Shown: positions 1-6,512, counted from the first letter of the stretch. The stretch is 12,741 nt of DNA from Sulfurimonas sp. (GCA_021107375.1 JAIOSY010000275.1:1-12741), one strand, 5' to 3'. The notes: generated by a model from the sequence alone, not told the origin. Program-made: numbers and translations.

Positions 1-950
1 GCTTGTAAAAATACTTTGAGATATTCTTGATTGAATTTATTTGCCATAGAGGTATCTTGCATCATTATTTTTAAGGCATCAAAAGTAGAGTTTTTTTCTC
101 TATATGATCTTTTATTTGTAAGAGCATCAAAAACATCACTAATACTAAGTATAGAAGCAAAATTGCTTATATCTTTACTCTTTAAACCAGATGGGTAGCC
201 AGTTCCATCATGTGATTCGTGATGGTGCATTATAGCATCAATGATATATGGGTCATGTATATGATTTTTTGTAGCAATATCACTACTGTATTTGCAATGT
301 TGGTGAACGGCCTCTAACTCTTCTATATTTAATTTAGCATTTTTGTCAATAATATCTTTATTAATCATTTTAATACCTATATCATGTAGTAAACTAGCGA
401 TACCAATTTGTAAAAGTTGAAGTTGATTAAGATTTAAAAAATAGCCAAGATTAATCGCATATATTGTTACATGTATAGCATGATATGCTAGTTCTGAGCT
501 ATCATTAAAATCAGAAATTGTATTTTTTAGATAGCTAGAGTTGTTTTTTACTAAAAAAATTATACTTTTTACAATCTCTTCAAGAGCGATTATATCAATT
601 ATATTTTCATTAGAGTTAATAAAATCATTAAATATTTTGTTGTTTATTTCATATAATAACTCAAGTGATTTTTTTAAATTATTTTTGTTATATTTTACAT
701 AAGTAAGTAGTGTTTTATATGTAAGTAATTGCTTCTCTTTATCTTTTTTTGAGATGTACAGCCTATCTTGTTTTTTGAGTTTATTACATAGTGTTTTAGA
801 TAACATTGTACCAGCTTCAATAATAATCACATAGTTCTCATTTCGACGGATTAAAATGTCAAATACCAGTAACTCTCCAATATTTAAAGACTCTATATTT
901 AGCTCATCATAAGAACTTACATAGTTAATCTTAGTTTGCACTACTTTCAT
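1..950 (-). CDS. HD-GYP domain protein, predicted cyclic-di-GMP phosphodiesterase (C-terminus cut by window edge)
   Basis: My reading of the minus strand gives 316 complete codons from ATG at 950-948 with no stop before the edge. Residues 1 to about 150 form a variable N-terminal part; its start (VSSYDELNIESLNIGELLVF, about 11-30) resembles the short domain often found ahead of HD-GYP domains. From about 155 the HD-GYP domain is clear: AYHAIH (155-160), LLHDIG (187-192), H218, HHHESHDGTGYPSGL (242-256) and SDVFDALTNKRSYRE (271-285). HD and the GYP signature are intact, so hydrolysis of c-di-GMP to pGpG/GMP is expected from the family. No membrane segment or receiver domain is visible, so it is probably cytoplasmic and takes its signal from elsewhere. 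Its ATG follows the upstream GAF gene's stop by 3 nt, which implies co-translation and makes the GAF proteins candidate partners. The ribosome binding site (AGAG) is weak. Confidence 0.9.
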   Translation of the reverse strand, partial: MKVVQTKINYVSSYDELNIESLNIGELLVFDILIRRNENYVIIIEAGTMLSKTLCNKLKKQDRLYISKKDKEKQLLTYKTLLTYVKYNKNNLKKSLELLYEINNKIFNDFINSNENIIDIIALEEIVKSIIFLVKNNSSYLKNTISDFNDSSELAYHAIHVTIYAINLGYFLNLNQLQLLQIGIASLLHDIGIKMINKDIIDKNAKLNIEELEAVHQHCKYSSDIATKNHIHDPYIIDAIMHHHESHDGTGYPSGLKSKDISNFASILSISDVFDALTNKRSYREKNSTFDALKIMMQDTSMANKFNQEYLKVFLQ

Positions 951-953
951 AAA

Positions 954-1439
954 TTAAGCTCTATTCATAAGTGCTAACTCTAAACTTCCACTTACATAAT
1001 TGGCAAAAAATGTTAGAGTTGTTAAATCTTTTTCATCAAAACTAAACCTAGATTTATTTAGCAACTCGATAATTCCAATAACTTCTCTTTGTGAATCAAA
1101 AATTGGTACAGTGATTATGTTTTTTGTAATATAACCACTTTTTTTATCAATACTAGATAAAAACCTTTCATCATCATAGGGTAAGTTTACTATTTGTGCT
1201 TCTTGTTTTTGATAGGTATCTCCAACAATACCTGAATTTAAAGAAACAACTATTCTGCCGACTCCATCACTAAGCGTAGTCCACAATATCTCATCCTCTT
1301 TATCTACGATAAATATTGAACATCTCTCTGTGTTTAAAAGTTTTTTAGCCTCATTAGATATTAACTCTAAAACGTTATCTATATTTTCTAAAGCCATCAA
1401 CTCTTGACCAAATTGTGCGATTTGTTTTACTTTAGACAT
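954..1439 (-). CDS. Free-standing GAF domain protein (GAF1 of a tandem pair)
   Basis: This 161-residue protein consists almost entirely of one GAF domain (about residues 10-158), a small-molecule-binding fold used in signalling. Visible blocks are ERCSIFIVDKEDEILWTT (38-55), SDGVGRIVVSLNSGIVGDT (57-75), SGYITKNIITVPIFDSQREV (101-120) and GIIELLNKSRFSFDE (122-136). The last resembles the NKFDE signature of cyclic-nucleotide-binding GAF domains, though the spacing is not canonical. There is no fused output domain, signal peptide or membrane helix, so it should act in trans from the cytoplasm. It is a close paralogue of the gene just upstream and lies 3 nt before the HD-GYP gene. The start is supported by AAAGGT about 6 nt upstream. 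The ligand is unknown; no heme-specific or chromophore-attachment cysteine pattern is evident. Confidence 0.85.
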   Translation of the reverse strand: MSKVKQIAQFGQELMALENIDNVLELISNEAKKLLNTERCSIFIVDKEDEILWTTLSDGVGRIVVSLNSGIVGDTYQKQEAQIVNLPYDDERFLSSIDKKSGYITKNIITVPIFDSQREVIGIIELLNKSRFSFDEKDLTTLTFFANYVSGSLELALMNRA

Positions 1440-1454
1440 ATGCTAACCTTTGTT

Positions 1455-1952
1455 TTATTTATCAGAATATAAATTTACTAACTCTAAAAATCCACTAATG
1501 TAATGGGTAAAAAAGACCATAAATTTGGCATCTTCATTATCAAATCCACCATCTTTGTTTAGAAGTTGTAAAATACCTAAAATCTCTCTTTTTGAATTAA
1601 ATATAGGGGCAGTTATAACACTTTTAGTTGTATATCCCGTATCTTTATCAACGGCCGATAAAAAATTAGGATTTGAATATACATTGTTTTCTAAGATAGG
1701 TTTTTTATCTTTTAGTGTTTGACCCACAAGACCATGGGTAGAATCAATAACAATTTTTTCAACTCCATCAGAGAGGGTTGTCCAAAGTTCATTTTTATCT
1801 GAATCATAGATAAAGATTGAGCACCTATCAGCCCCGATAACATCTTTTGCATACTTAGATATATGTGGTAAGCCTTCAACTAATGACTTTTTATATAAAA
1901 GTTCTTTACCAAAATCTGCTAATTTTAAGTAAGTACTTGTATATTTACCCAT
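1455..1952 (-). CDS. Free-standing GAF domain protein (GAF2 of a tandem pair)
   Basis: This 165-residue protein is a single GAF domain (about residues 12-160) with no fused partner. It shares with its downstream neighbour the blocks RCSIFI (43-48), LWTTLSDGV (56-64), GLVGQT (74-79), DTGYTTKSVITAPIFNSKRE (104-123) and LLNKDGGFDNED (130-141). The shared phrase order over the whole length indicates tandem duplication followed by divergence. NK at 132-133 with F137 and acidic residues after it is again NKFDE-like. The start has a strong AAGGAG 6 nt upstream. It is first in the GAF2-GAF1-HD-GYP gene set, 15 nt ahead of GAF1, and a TATAAT box lies just upstream, which suggests this trio can be transcribed on its own. 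The role is inferred to be ligand-dependent control of the neighbouring HD-GYP protein; this is not shown by sequence alone. Confidence 0.85.
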   Translation of the reverse strand: MGKYTSTYLKLADFGKELLYKKSLVEGLPHISKYAKDVIGADRCSIFIYDSDKNELWTTLSDGVEKIVIDSTHGLVGQTLKDKKPILENNVYSNPNFLSAVDKDTGYTTKSVITAPIFNSKREILGILQLLNKDGGFDNEDAKFMVFFTHYISGFLELVNLYSDK

Positions 1953-1971
1953 AAAGCACTCCTTTTATTTA

Positions 1972-1977
1972 ATTATA
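1972..1977 (-). promoter_or_regulatory. Candidate -10 box upstream of the GAF2-GAF1-HD-GYP genes
   Basis: Read on the minus strand this is a perfect TATAAT in the only sizeable gap (42 nt) of the leftward gene block, about 20 nt before the GAF2 start and just ahead of its AAGGAG site. No TTGACA-like -35 element sits 17 nt upstream (AACTAG is found there). Campylobacterotal housekeeping promoters often have a weak -35 and AT-rich upstream DNA, which fits here. In DNA this AT-rich the match could be chance. Confidence 0.4.
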
Positions 1978-1994
1978 GTGTAATTATTTATAAA

Positions 1995-2537
1995 CTAGTT
2001 TACCTTCTCAACAAAATGGCATTCAGTCATTGAATACGGGCAAGTTTTTGCAATATTCATACTAAAGTGTTCCTCTTGGATACCCTCTAGTTTTCTTTCA
2101 TAATGACGCATCGCTGCACGAAAAGAAGTTAGTACCATATTCGCACTATCTTGATGTTCTGATGAGATATGTTTTACTTGTTCACCTTCAGGTTTAGAGG
2201 TATCTATTTTTGGTTTTGGGAGACTTGCATAAGATTCTTGTAACTCTTTTTCCATCTCTGTAACAGCTACAAGAATACTGCTAATTTCATCTCCCTTAAT
2301 CATTTCAGTAAAAAGAGAACCTAATGTGGATGGATCTCGTGAACTGGAATTTGTTCCAAATTTTACATCTAGTATATGAGTGTCATCTCTTTTAATACAC
2401 ATAATAACATAAGAGTTTGTTGTATTATCAACACCAACTCCAACACCATCAGCATCTTCAATAGTTCCATAGTTTTCAGGTTGTAAAAGATGCTTGCCTA
2501 TTTCGGCTTGTAACTCTTTTTCATCTACTTTATTCAT
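1995..2537 (-). CDS. IscU/NifU-N-like protein lacking the usual cluster-ligand cysteines
   Basis: This 180-residue protein follows the IscU/NifU N-terminal fold pattern: GKHLLQPENYGTIEDADGVG (14-33), a central strand region ending VKFGTNSSSRDPSTLGSLFT (58-77), EMIKG (78-82) and a C-terminal helix ANMVLTSFRAAMRHYERK (132-149). In IscU three cysteines bind the nascent Fe-S cluster. Here the corresponding places appear to be around T40/N41, S64 (in the usual YGCGS loop) and S131. The only cysteines are C47, C166 and C173, the last two in a C-terminal tail CPYSMTECH (166-174) beyond the IscU domain. It is therefore unlikely to be a standard scaffold. It could be a regulatory or structural paralogue, or could use the tail cysteines. 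It follows the deaminase gene by 11 nt and has an AAAGGT ribosome binding site. Stop codon is TAG. Family membership is an inference from pattern alignment by eye. Confidence 0.7.
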   Translation of the reverse strand: MNKVDEKELQAEIGKHLLQPENYGTIEDADGVGVGVDNTTNSYVIMCIKRDDTHILDVKFGTNSSSRDPSTLGSLFTEMIKGDEISSILVAVTEMEKELQESYASLPKPKIDTSKPEGEQVKHISSEHQDSANMVLTSFRAAMRHYERKLEGIQEEHFSMNIAKTCPYSMTECHFVEKVN

Positions 2538-2548
2538 CTATTTTACCT

Positions 2549-2992
2549 TTATATTTTACTGGATAGTTTTTCAATACTAACACCATTATCTTTAAGAAAT
2601 TTAGAGATAGTGTCTGAGTGTGTATGTTCATACTCTTTTGCATAAACAATTCTTTTAATCCCACTAGCAATAAGATTTTTACTACATTCGCTACATGGTT
2701 CAAGTGTTACATATATAGTTGCACCCTCTATGGATATACCTTTTCTAGCTGCCCAGATTATAGCATTCATCTCTGCATGTATCTCATATGTTTTTGACCA
2801 TTCATGATGTTCTGGAGTATATTCATCATTCCAGTATTGGTTACAGTTTGTATATCCAGCTGGAGTTCCATTGTAGCCTGTGCTAAGAATTCTTCCATCT
2901 TTAACAATAACTGCACCTACTTGTTTTGATACACATTTTGAAGCTGTTGCCAACTCTGTAGCAATGTTTATAAAGTTTTTGTCGCTTAGCAT
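2549..2992 (-). CDS. Deoxycytidylate (dCMP) deaminase family protein
   Basis: This 147-residue zinc hydrolase belongs to the cytidine/deoxycytidylate deaminase family and most likely converts dCMP to dUMP, feeding thymidylate synthesis in the cytoplasm. The catalytic HAE is at 72-74 (H72 zinc ligand, E74 proton shuttle) and PCSEC at 99-103 supplies the two cysteine ligands C100 and C103. The block GYNGTPAGYTNC (39-50) is typical of the dCMP deaminase/ComEB branch rather than of cytidine or tRNA-adenosine deaminases. Length is normal for the branch. The ATG is preceded by AAGAGA with reasonable spacing and lies 10 nt after the SurA-like gene, so it is probably in the same transcript. A riboflavin-type deaminase is less likely, because no reductase domain or RibD-specific context is present. 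Confidence 0.88.
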   Translation of the reverse strand: MLSDKNFINIATELATASKCVSKQVGAVIVKDGRILSTGYNGTPAGYTNCNQYWNDEYTPEHHEWSKTYEIHAEMNAIIWAARKGISIEGATIYVTLEPCSECSKNLIASGIKRIVYAKEYEHTHSDTISKFLKDNGVSIEKLSSKI

Positions 2993-3002
2993 ATAATCTC
3001 TT

Positions 3003-3839
3003 TTACTTAGGCATTCTTATAATATTAATCTCAGCATTGTTTCTCAATCGTGCGAAATAATCACTAAGAACTTGTTCTCGTTTATTTGACATTATAGTAT
3101 TTAATATTTGGTTTTTAATATCTTCAAACTGGCTCTCTTTTGCACTCTGAATCTCTTTTATATAAAAACTCATATAACCACCACTACCGTTAGGAATAAC
3201 AGGCGTAAAGGTATTTAAGGGCGTTCTATTAAGAAGATTAGCCAATTCTGGGGATATTCTGTCATATGGTAAAACTTGTTCATTTGTTTGAATTTGAGGA
3301 GCATAAAACATTGGATTTTGGGTCTTTTGTTGAAGAATTGATTTGTCATTTGCTTGATATATAACAGTTGAAAATGCTGATGGATGGGTATACTTGTCTT
3401 TATTAAGTTCATAGTATTCTTTAATCTCATCTTCAGTTGGTTGGGAAAGCTGAGTATATGTGATTGCTGAATATAGTTTTTGGCTAAGCAGTTTTTGTTT
3501 AACCTTCTCTTTCACATCTTCAGAATCTAAACCACCACTATTTAATGCAGTCTCATAAAAATCATTTACACTCATGTTATTTCTTTTTGCTGTTTCTTTG
3601 ATGTCATCATAAACTTCACCACTACTTACAGTGATTCTTCTCTCTTTTATCTCTGCTTCTTCAAGCTTTTGACGAATAAGAACATTGGTTGCATTTTGCA
3701 TATTTAAATTAGAACTTTGCATCTCTTTTTCTATATCATAAATAGTTATCGCTTTATCTTTAACAACAACTGCTACACCACCAACCATCTCAGCACTCAA
3801 TGAAAGTACACATGCCATACTTAGTAAAAATTTATACAT
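3003..3839 (-). CDS. SurA-like periplasmic chaperone / PpiC-type peptidyl-prolyl isomerase family protein
   Basis: This 278-residue exported protein begins with a signal peptide (K3, hydrophobic 4-15, probable cleavage after A16 in LSLSA). The SurA N-terminal chaperone domain follows (about 20-135), opening with GGVAVVVKDKAITIYDIEKE (20-39). A divergent parvulin-like region spans about 150-232, containing PYDRISPELANLL (191-203) and GGYMSFYIKEI (220-230), then a return helix (236-268). The classic parvulin start histidine/isoleucine block is not recognisable, so isomerase activity is doubtful and a holdase role for outer-membrane proteins is more likely. From memory, Campylobacter jejuni Cj1289 is a SurA-like protein encoded next to gltX in a comparable arrangement. 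The gene is first of the leftward block and diverges from gltX. Its ribosome binding site (AAGTGA) is weak. Confidence 0.8.
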   Translation of the reverse strand: MYKFLLSMACVLSLSAEMVGGVAVVVKDKAITIYDIEKEMQSSNLNMQNATNVLIRQKLEEAEIKERRITVSSGEVYDDIKETAKRNNMSVNDFYETALNSGGLDSEDVKEKVKQKLLSQKLYSAITYTQLSQPTEDEIKEYYELNKDKYTHPSAFSTVIYQANDKSILQQKTQNPMFYAPQIQTNEQVLPYDRISPELANLLNRTPLNTFTPVIPNGSGGYMSFYIKEIQSAKESQFEDIKNQILNTIMSNKREQVLSDYFARLRNNAEINIIRMPK

Positions 3840-3870
3840 ATTAATTCACTTATTTAAAATTTAAGTTTTT

Positions 3871-3876
3871 ATTTTA
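3871..3876 (-). promoter_or_regulatory. Candidate -10 box for the SurA-like gene and downstream operon
   Basis: On the minus strand this reads TAAAAT, preceded by TGGG (an extended -10-like context), 32 nt before the SurA-like ATG. It lies in the 93-nt region shared with gltX, where any leftward promoter must lie. No good -35 is present, so the assignment is tentative. Confidence 0.3.
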
Positions 3877-3899
3877 CCCATTTTTAACCAATAATTGCC

Positions 3900-3905
3900 T
3901 AAAAT
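3900..3905 (+). promoter_or_regulatory. Candidate -10 box for gltX
   Basis: TAAAAT lies 28 nt ahead of the gltX start codon, within the divergent region, with a TG two bases upstream. A convincing -35 at 16-18 nt spacing is absent. Position supports it; base composition (very AT-rich) weakens it. Confidence 0.3.
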
Positions 3906-3932
3906 TCTACTACTTAAATAAAAGGCTCTTAA

Positions 3933-5321
3933 ATGGTTGTTACTCGTTTCGCTCCAAGTCCTACAGGATATCTTCATATTGGTGGTCTTAGAACTGCTTT
4001 GTTTTCTTACCTTTGGGCTAAAAAAAATAATGGAGAATTTGTTCTTCGTATAGAAGATACAGATAAAGCAAGAAACTCTGAGGAAGCTACTCAAGCGATT
4101 TTAAAAGCTTTTGAGTGGTTAGGCTTAGAACATAATGGTGAGATAACTTATCAATCTCAGCGAGATGAGGTTTATGCAAAATATATTAAACAACTTCTTG
4201 ATGAGGGTAAAGCTTATAAATGTTACATGTCAAAAGAAGAGCTAACTGAACTTCGTGAAACTCAAATGGCAAACAAAGAGCGTACAAAATACAATGGTAA
4301 ATATCGTGATTTTGACGGAACTCCTCCAGAGGGTGCCGAGCCAGTTATCAGAATTAAAGCACCTTTAACTGGAGAGATTTTAGTTAAAGACGGTGTAAAA
4401 GGTGATGTGAGTTTTCAAGCCCAAGATATTTTAGATGATTTTGTAATTGCAAGAGCAGATGGCGCACCAACTTACAATTTCGTTGTAGCTATTGATGACC
4501 ACTTAATGGGGATAAATGAAGTTATCCGTGGAGATGACCATCTATCTAACACACCTAAACAAATTGTAGTTTACAATGCTCTAGGTTGGGATTTACCTAA
4601 GTTTTATCATGTTCCAATGATTCATAACTCTGCTGGTAAAAAGTTATCTAAACGAGATGGAGCGACAGATGTTATGGCTTATAAAGAGATGGGATATACT
4701 CCAGAAGCACTTTTAAACTTTTTAGTTCGTTTAGGTTGGAGTTATGGAGACCAAGAGATTTTTTCTATGGATGAGATGGAAAATCTTTTCAGTCCAAAAG
4801 ATATAAATAAATCAGCTTCAATCTACAACACTGAAAAACTAGACTGGTTAAATGCTCACTATATTAAAAATACTCCAAATTCTGAGTTGGCAGAGCTTTT
4901 AACTCAGTATGATTTAGTGCTAACTTCACATGATAAAAAAGAGATTCTTTTGGATGAGTTAAAAGAGAGAGCAAAAACTTTAAAAGAGTTGGCAACGCTA
5001 ACAAAAGAGATACTAACAACTCCAACTTCTTATGATGAAAAAGCTGTTAAAAAAGCTTTTAAAGGGAATGCTATTGAAGTTATTAATACTTTTGGAGCAA
5101 AACTTTCGGCATGTGGGGATTTACATCTTCCAACTGATTATCATGCAATTATGGAAGAAACTATCACAGAGATGGAAGTTGGTTTTGGAAAAATAGGACA
5201 ACCACTTCGTGTCGCACTTTTAGGAAAAATGACAGGACCAGGACTTGATTCTGTTATGGCTATTTTAGGTAAAGAGGAAACTATGCTTCGTATTGCAAAT
5301 GCAATAACTGCTAATTCATAA
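3933..5321 (+). CDS. gltX: Glutamyl-tRNA synthetase (GltX1-like)
   Basis: This 462-residue class I aminoacyl-tRNA synthetase charges tRNA-Glu with glutamate in the cytoplasm. The ATP-binding HIGH-type motif is HIGG at 15-18 inside RFAPSPTGYLHIGGLRTALF (5-24), and the KMSKS loop is KLSKR at 237-241. LRIEDTDKAR (38-47) and IRGDDHLSNTPKQ carry further conserved active-site features. The insertion around CYMS (97-100) keeps only one cysteine, so the zinc site of some GluRS enzymes is probably absent. The anticodon-binding helical domain occupies about 300-462. From memory it resembles Helicobacter pylori GltX1 along its length. Many campylobacterota carry a second GluRS that loads tRNA-Gln for GatCAB; this window cannot tell whether one exists. 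AAAGG is 7 nt before the ATG. The next gene converges, with 5 nt between stops. Confidence 0.97.
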   Translation: MVVTRFAPSPTGYLHIGGLRTALFSYLWAKKNNGEFVLRIEDTDKARNSEEATQAILKAFEWLGLEHNGEITYQSQRDEVYAKYIKQLLDEGKAYKCYMSKEELTELRETQMANKERTKYNGKYRDFDGTPPEGAEPVIRIKAPLTGEILVKDGVKGDVSFQAQDILDDFVIARADGAPTYNFVVAIDDHLMGINEVIRGDDHLSNTPKQIVVYNALGWDLPKFYHVPMIHNSAGKKLSKRDGATDVMAYKEMGYTPEALLNFLVRLGWSYGDQEIFSMDEMENLFSPKDINKSASIYNTEKLDWLNAHYIKNTPNSELAELLTQYDLVLTSHDKKEILLDELKERAKTLKELATLTKEILTTPTSYDEKAVKKAFKGNAIEVINTFGAKLSACGDLHLPTDYHAIMEETITEMEVGFGKIGQPLRVALLGKMTGPGLDSVMAILGKEETMLRIANAITANS

Positions 5322-5326
5322 TATAA

Positions 5327-6391
5327 TTAGTCCCCAATAGCCCAAATATCAAAAGGAAGCATCTCTATCTTTGAGAGAGGATGAGAGATAGTTCCTTCTC
5401 TATTCATAGTGATAGCTGTTATTTTTTTAATATTATGAGTGAATATAAAAGCTTCGATTTGTTCTAGCTTTTTAAACAAAGCTCTTTCATCAGTAAAAGG
5501 CATACACAATATAATCTCTTGGGCATGTGGAATATAAAAATCAATTGCATCTTCATAAAAACATTCTATTCCAGATTTTAATAACTCTAAAAAAACCATA
5601 TTTTCAAAAAGTCTTCCAAAATGTTTATCTATTGTTAAAGCACTTTTTAGTGATATGTCACATAAGTATATTTTTTTAGTAGCCTTAGCATGTCCAAATT
5701 TCTCAACACTATGGATATAATTTTTAGAGATTAAATTTTCATAAGATTTATATAGTTTATCTTTAGAAATTTTTCGAATAGATTTTAATCTTTCATATAT
5801 AGTATATGCAGATATTTTTTGTGATATCATTTTTGCACAAAATTTTAATATATCAAACTCCATCTCCTCTAAAGAGTATTTTAGAGTTTTTTGTATGTAA
5901 ATACTTCTTGCGTCAGAGTGAACTTTATGCATATGAGGAAATCCACCAAGTTGGAAAAAATGGTTTAAGGCACTAGAATCATATTTATGTTCATAAGCTA
6001 AAAATTCCTCATAATCAAGTGGATAAAGCTGGATAGATTCCAGTATATCAATATCTAAATGATTTTCACAAGTGATAATAAGTTGAGAAACATTTACAAA
6101 GTTTATATTTTTTTTATAGTTATCAAGTACAAGTATATCAATCTTGTTTGCTATACAGTATTTAGATAAAGTATTGTTTAGTTCATTAAAATTTATGCGA
6201 ATGTCATTGCAATCTATATAAAGATAGGAACTTTTTTTTAAGCCAAGTAGATAATTTTTAACTAATTTTGTCTTTCCACTCTGTGAAATTCCATTAATTT
6301 GATAGTTTGAGCTATTTAAGAATACTTTTCTATCCTGAAATTTATCTATATGCAGATCAGTTTTATAAAATTCTTCTAGTAATATTTCCAT
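5327..6391 (-). CDS. AAA_14/DUF4143-type ATP-binding protein (start reassigned)
   Basis: I place the start at ATG 6391-6389 (354 residues), because AAAAGG lies 7 nt before it. The longer frame to 6427 has its AAGGA almost touching the ATG. The Walker A motif is GISQSGKT (34-41). The Walker B strand is DILVLDNY, with Asn where an acidic residue usually follows. A sensor-like strand LIITCE comes next, then the family-typical PLDYEEFLAYE and FQLGGFP. The C-terminal half shows YLCDISLKSAL and GRLFENMVFLELL, the DUF4143 pattern, a nuclease-like fold; the place of the usual E-x-K catalytic strand reads EIILCM, so no nuclease lysine is seen. Such proteins are widespread and mostly uncharacterised; some have been discussed as toxin- or defence-like, but no partner gene is here. 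It converges on gltX and diverges from the S10 operon. Function unknown. Confidence 0.78.
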   Translation of the reverse strand: MEILLEEFYKTDLHIDKFQDRKVFLNSSNYQINGISQSGKTKLVKNYLLGLKKSSYLYIDCNDIRINFNELNNTLSKYCIANKIDILVLDNYKKNINFVNVSQLIITCENHLDIDILESIQLYPLDYEEFLAYEHKYDSSALNHFFQLGGFPHMHKVHSDARSIYIQKTLKYSLEEMEFDILKFCAKMISQKISAYTIYERLKSIRKISKDKLYKSYENLISKNYIHSVEKFGHAKATKKIYLCDISLKSALTIDKHFGRLFENMVFLELLKSGIECFYEDAIDFYIPHAQEIILCMPFTDERALFKKLEQIEAFIFTHNIKKITAITMNREGTISHPLSKIEMLPFDIWAIGD

Positions 6392-6425
6392 AAATTTACC
6401 TTTTTTTGTTGAGTGTAATTTTACC

Positions 6426-6446
6426 ATTTCCTTATTAAAAGGAAAT
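6426..6446. repeat. 8-bp perfect inverted repeat in the ATPase/rpsJ divergent region
   Basis: ATTTCCTT (6426-6433) and AAGGAAAT (6439-6446) flank a 5-nt spacer. With the ATPase start placed at 6391 the element lies 35 nt upstream of that gene and about 40 nt upstream of the S10 promoter's -35 box. It has the geometry of a dimeric regulator site. It is too AT-rich and lacks a T-run to be a convincing terminator. Confidence 0.4.
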
Positions 6447-6483
6447 AAATTTTATAGTTTTTCATTTTTTATCCCCTAAATCC

Positions 6484-6512
6484 TTGAGTATAAGAGTTGG
6501 TTTGGGTACAAT
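6484..6512 (+). promoter_or_regulatory. Sigma-70-type promoter of the S10 ribosomal protein operon
   Basis: TTGAGT (6484-6489) and TACAAT (6507-6512) are separated by exactly 17 nt, the optimum for a housekeeping sigma factor, and the -10 is preceded by TGGG. Transcription would start near 6519, giving a leader of about 50 nt before rpsJ. This is the best-formed promoter in the window, as expected for a strongly expressed operon. Confidence 0.75.

Noticed and set aside
90..98. Possible frameshift at the run of seven A on the coding strand of the HD-GYP gene
   Set aside because: Careful codon counting keeps the frame through the run (YREKNSTFDALKIM), and the domain pattern continues normally to the window edge.
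1525..1722. Plus-strand open frame of 65 codons opposite GAF2
   Set aside because: Antisense to a well-supported GAF gene, with no ribosome binding site or recognisable domain.
3810..3839. Lipoprotein signal in the SurA-like protein because of Cys10
   Set aside because: The residues before the cysteine (S7-M8-A9) do not fit a lipobox, and C10 is in the middle of the hydrophobic core; cleavage after A16 by signal peptidase I fits better.
3861..4094. Minus-strand open frame over the start of gltX
   Set aside because: It overlaps conserved gltX codons and the divergent promoter region; the composition is not protein-like.
5365..5391. CTATCT...AGATAG inverted repeat just past gltX as a terminator
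   Set aside because: It lies well inside the coding sequence of the ATPase, the stem is weak and AT-rich, and no T-run follows on either strand.
6392..6427. Longer start for the ATPase gene at ATG 6427-6425
   Set aside because: Its AAGGA is almost directly against the ATG, while the internal ATG at 6391 has AAAAGG at good spacing; the extra 12 residues look like translated leader.
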